This document shows positions 5,665-6,888 of a DNA stretch of 6,888 bases, one piece after another. The DNA lies in contig CANJFK010000051.1 of the NCBI GenBank assembly GCA_947473535.1, positions 1-6,888 on the forward strand. The letters run 5' to 3'. The position numbers and the translations under genes are program-made. The DNA comes from Legionellaceae bacterium (GTDB lineage Bacteria; Pseudomonadota; Gammaproteobacteria; Legionellales; Legionellaceae). The notes below the pieces were generated by a model. That model searched no databases. It was not told where the DNA came from and worked only from the letters and a program-made list of their open reading frames with translations. How positions within the stretch are numbered: position 1 is the stretch's first letter; every line of letters starts with the position of its first letter.

Positions 5665-6888
5665 AACTTTGGGCTGGTCGATTTACGAGTGAAACAAACC
5701 AACACGTTGATGAATACAATGCGTCGATATTGTTTGATCAACAACTCGCTGCGTTCGATATTGCAGGCAGTCTAGCGCACGTGAACATGCTCGGTTTTTG
5801 CGGCATCATTCCTCAGGATAATGTTGCCTTAATTAGCACAGGACTCAACGAGATATTGCAGCGCATTAAAAACAACACCATGTCATTTAATCTGGACGAT
5901 GAAGATATTCATATGAATATTGAACGAGCCTTACATCATCTGATTGGGGATGTTGCTGGCCAATTGCATACTGGCAGAAGTCGTAACGATCAAGTTGCAT
6001 TGGATATGCATCTCTATCTAAGACATCATCTCATCACGGTAGTAAAGCAATTATCTGAATTAATGCAGGTTATTTTAACGATTGCCGAAGCGCATATCGA
6101 TACCATTATGCCAGGCTATACACACCTGCAACGAGCCGAGCCCATACGGTTCGCGCACCACATGATGGCATATTTCCACATGTTTAGCCGTGATGTGCAA
6201 CGATTAATGGACAGTTTTTCTCGAATCAATACCTGCCCATTAGGCGCAGGCGCCTTGGCTGGTAGTGGGCTAGCCATAGACAGGCAGTACGTGGCTGATT
6301 TGCTCAACTTTGATTCCATCTATATGAACAGCCTGGATGCCGTGAGTGATCGCGATTTTGTCGTTGAATTTTTGTCCAATGCATCATTAATCATGATGCA
6401 CTTTTCTAAATTAAGTGAAGAAATTATTTTATGGTCTAGCCAGGAGTTCGGTTTCATTCAATTGGATGATGCCTTTTGCACGGGAAGCAGCATGATGCCG
6501 CAGAAAAAAAATCCCGATGTTGCGGAACTTGCTCGGGCTAAAACAGGTCGAGTTTATGGCGCATTGATAGGCTTGTTAACGGTTTTAAAAGGACTACCAT
6601 TAGCCTACAACAAAGATTTGCAAGAAGATAAAGAAGGTTTATTCGATACCGTCAAAACCTTAAGAAAAACTTTGGCCGTATACACACCGATGCTAGCGTC
6701 CATGACCATCAACAAAATAACCATGAAAACCGCCGCAAGCAATGATTTATCCAATGCAACACAGCTGGCAAATTACTTGGTGAAACTAGGCACGCCATTC
6801 CGACAAGCGCATGAAATAACAGGAACGATTGTTTTGTACTGCCTGGAGAAAAACAAATTACTGAGCGAACTTAGCCTAGCTGAATATC
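5661..6888 (+). CDS. argH: Argininosuccinate lyase, C-terminus cut by the window edge
   Basis: ArgH splits argininosuccinate into arginine and fumarate, the final step. The frame is open from the ATG at 5661 to the window end, 409 codons; the family is usually about 455-470 residues, so only some 50 C-terminal residues are missing. It starts with the typical MKLWAGRF and shows DEDIHMNIE (80-88), [13 protein letters not shown] (103-115), [11 protein letters not shown] (151-161, catalytic His154), [10 protein letters not shown] (193-202) and the fumarase/aspartase-superfamily signature [12 protein letters not shown] (275-286, catalytic Ser276/277). The usual Ile of GSSIMPQKKN is Met. GGAG at 5650-5653 is 7 bases before the ATG, which overlaps the argG stop. 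An A8 run at 6504-6511 encodes the two lysines of the signature. No frameshift is seen. Confidence 0.97.
   Translation, partial: MKLWAGRFTSETNQHVDEYNASILFDQQLAAFDIAGSLAHVNMLGFCGIIPQDNVALISTGLNEILQRIKNNTMSFNLDDEDIHMNIERALHHLIGDVAGQLHTGRSRNDQVALDMHLYLRHHLITVVKQLSELMQVILTIAEAHIDTIMPGYTHLQRAEPIRFAHHMMAYFHMFSRDVQRLMDSFSRINTCPLGAGALAGSGLAIDRQYVADLLNFDSIYMNSLDAVSDRDFVVEFLSNASLIMMHFSKLSEEIILWSSQEFGFIQLDDAFCTGSSMMPQKKNPDVAELARAKTGRVYGALIGLLTVLKGLPLAYNKDLQEDKEGLFDTVKTLRKTLAVYTPMLASMTINKITMKTAASNDLSNATQLANYLVKLGTPFRQAHEITGTIVLYCLEKNKLLSELSLAEY

Overview
The window carries an arginine biosynthesis operon on the + strand, argC-argJ-argB-argF-argG-argH, preceded by a non-coding region of about 490 bases that holds two inverted-repeat elements and the operon's control region. 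argH runs off the right edge. All six reading frames are intact and keep their family motifs. I see no exotic or previously undescribed system here. The second-look items are the operator layout, the repeats and the gene content.

Organism: AT-leaning base composition, tight ATGA gene overlaps, Shine-Dalgarno starts and ArgR-type ARG boxes point to a bacterium. The boxes match the Escherichia coli consensus and spacing, and ArgB is short with E. coli-like motifs (DGLRVT, TDGM), which favours a gammaproteobacterium, possibly a Legionellales-like lineage. The argCJB-F order and the short (about 400 aa) ArgG are also seen in Firmicutes and others, so the placement is tentative.

Layout: bases 1-86 form a 30-bp-arm palindrome and 149-309 a second, MITE-like inverted repeat with C- and G-runs. 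Bases 354-474 hold the control region: one good ARG box upstream, a sigma70-type promoter (TTGACC-17-TACAAT, 409-437), and two ARG boxes exactly 3 bp apart, the first covering the -10 element. The genes are argC 491-1549, argJ 1546-2748, argB 2745-3542, argF 3547-4446, argG 4456-5664 and argH from 5661. Intergenic gaps are -4, -4, 4, 9 and -4 bp, so this looks like one transcription unit with translational coupling.

Pathway: ArgJ (recycling the acetyl group and possibly making N-acetylglutamate), ArgB and ArgC make N-acetylglutamate semialdehyde. ArgJ then releases ornithine from N-acetylornithine, and ArgF, ArgG and ArgH convert ornithine to arginine. The only chain enzyme missing is the aminotransferase ArgD. 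ArgA and ArgE are not needed if ArgJ is bifunctional. The regulator ArgR and the carbamoyl-phosphate source (carAB) are not in the window.
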